DNA of 5,366 nucleotides, from positions 1-5,366 of the forward strand of contig SXOY01000303.1 in the NCBI GenBank assembly GCA_005776545.1. The letters run 5' to 3'. The stretch is from Planctomycetia bacterium (GTDB lineage Bacteria > Planctomycetota > Phycisphaerae > Phycisphaerales > UBA1924). The notes beneath the pieces are model-generated. The model saw only the letters and a list, made by a program, of their open reading frames with translations, did not search any database and had not been told where the DNA came from. The translations under genes and the position numbers were made by a program. Below are positions 5,202-5,366 of this stretch, in pieces (the stretch's first letter is position 1; each line of letters begins with the position of its first letter).

Positions 5202-5306
5202 CTTGAACTGACAGTATGTCAACAGAAATGCAAAAGTGCAAACCTGACAGCCTCAAGACGCCGCCAGTTGCGGAACTTCGTTGCCCAATAATGTTGGGTA
5301 TCGATC
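5192..5306. repeat. 10-bp direct repeat pair GGTATCGATC
   Basis: GGTATCGATC occurs at 5192-5201 and 5297-5306, with starts 105 bp apart, close to ten helical turns. Each copy overlaps the edge of an inverted repeat (5178-5194 and 5284-5298), so hairpin plus TATCGATC is repeated as a composite. Confidence 0.5.
5209..5222 (-). promoter_or_regulatory. Possible -35 box with overlapping palindrome
   Basis: On the minus strand TTGACA (5217-5222) is a perfect consensus -35 hexamer. It overlaps a perfect inverted repeat TGACA-GTA-TGTCA (5209-5221). The best -10-like sequences 17-19 bp downstream (TCGATA, GATACC) are poor, so the promoter is uncertain. The palindrome could be an operator controlling the kinase transcript about 170 bp upstream of its start. 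Confidence 0.3.
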
Positions 5307-5330
5307 AAAAGCCAAATGTCCAATGAGGCC

Positions 5331-5366
5331 TTAGCGGCCGGCTTCAATTTGAGCCCGGAACTGGGC
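5331..5366 (-). CDS. Possible C-terminal end of a gene entering from the right edge
   Basis: Eleven open codons reading AQFRAQIEAGR end in TAA (5331-5333). The composition looks like a helical protein terminus and the strand matches the genes downstream. Eleven codons is too short to identify a family or to exclude chance. Confidence 0.2.
   Translation of the reverse strand, partial: AQFRAQIEAGR

Larger units (their letters stand above)
5046..5330. other. Non-coding region upstream of the kinase
   Basis: No credible reading frame is seen on either strand. The region should hold the kinase promoter and leader. It contains CCAAT-G-ATTGG (5141-5151), an interrupted hairpin (5172-5201), a TGACA palindrome over a TTGACA box (5209-5222) and CCCAA/TTGGG (5284-5298). 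It also has a 10-bp direct repeat (5192-5201 and 5297-5306) and three copies of CCAATGA (5141, 5160, 5320). Confidence 0.6.

Noticed and set aside
1..5366. CRISPR arrays, insertion sequences, tRNA genes and attachment sites.
   Set aside because: No regularly spaced repeats of CRISPR size, no transposase or terminal inverted repeats with a target duplication, and no tRNA-like cloverleaf were seen on either strand.

Overview
The window looks like a stretch of planctomycete chromosome, possibly of the class Phycisphaerae. This is inferred from protein family content: a DUF1080 (3-keto-disaccharide hydrolase family) protein with a proline-rich leader, an HD-GYP protein with a DUF3391-like N-terminus that starts MLRVPI, and a Hanks-type kinase next to a PPP-like phosphoesterase. 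Base composition is moderately GC-rich, intergenic spaces are fairly long, and GTG and TTG starts are used. No mobile element, tRNA, rRNA or CRISPR array was seen.

Layout. Positions 3-158 (+) hold the last 51 codons of a PhnB/VOC-fold (glyoxalase-like) protein. It converges on a DUF1080 protein at 213-983 (-). Upstream of that, on the same strand, lies an HD-GYP protein (1059-2345, -), a probable cyclic-di-GMP phosphodiesterase with two changes in its signature motifs. A 453-bp non-coding region follows (2346-2798). It carries a 9-bp inverted repeat, a degenerate 7-bp tandem repeat, a compact hairpin and terminator-like elements. Next come three minus-strand genes in transcription order: a serine/threonine kinase (4149-5045), a calcineurin-like metallophosphoesterase (3224-4105) and a small FKBP-type prolyl isomerase (2799-3131). 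The gaps between them are 43 and 92 bp. Upstream of the kinase, about 285 bp of non-coding DNA holds several inverted repeats, a 10-bp direct repeat and a possible promoter. The last 36 bases may be the tail of another minus-strand gene.

How the genes may work together. The kinase and phosphoesterase are adjacent, co-oriented and each preceded by a Shine-Dalgarno sequence, so they plausibly form a phosphorylation/dephosphorylation pair with FKBP as a possible third member. This is inference from context. The HD-GYP protein suggests cyclic-dinucleotide signalling, and the DUF1080 protein suggests carbohydrate processing in the envelope or periplasm. I do not see a clearly new defence or mobile system. 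The most unusual items are the kinase-phosphoesterase-FKBP cluster, the variant catalytic motifs and the structured non-coding regions.
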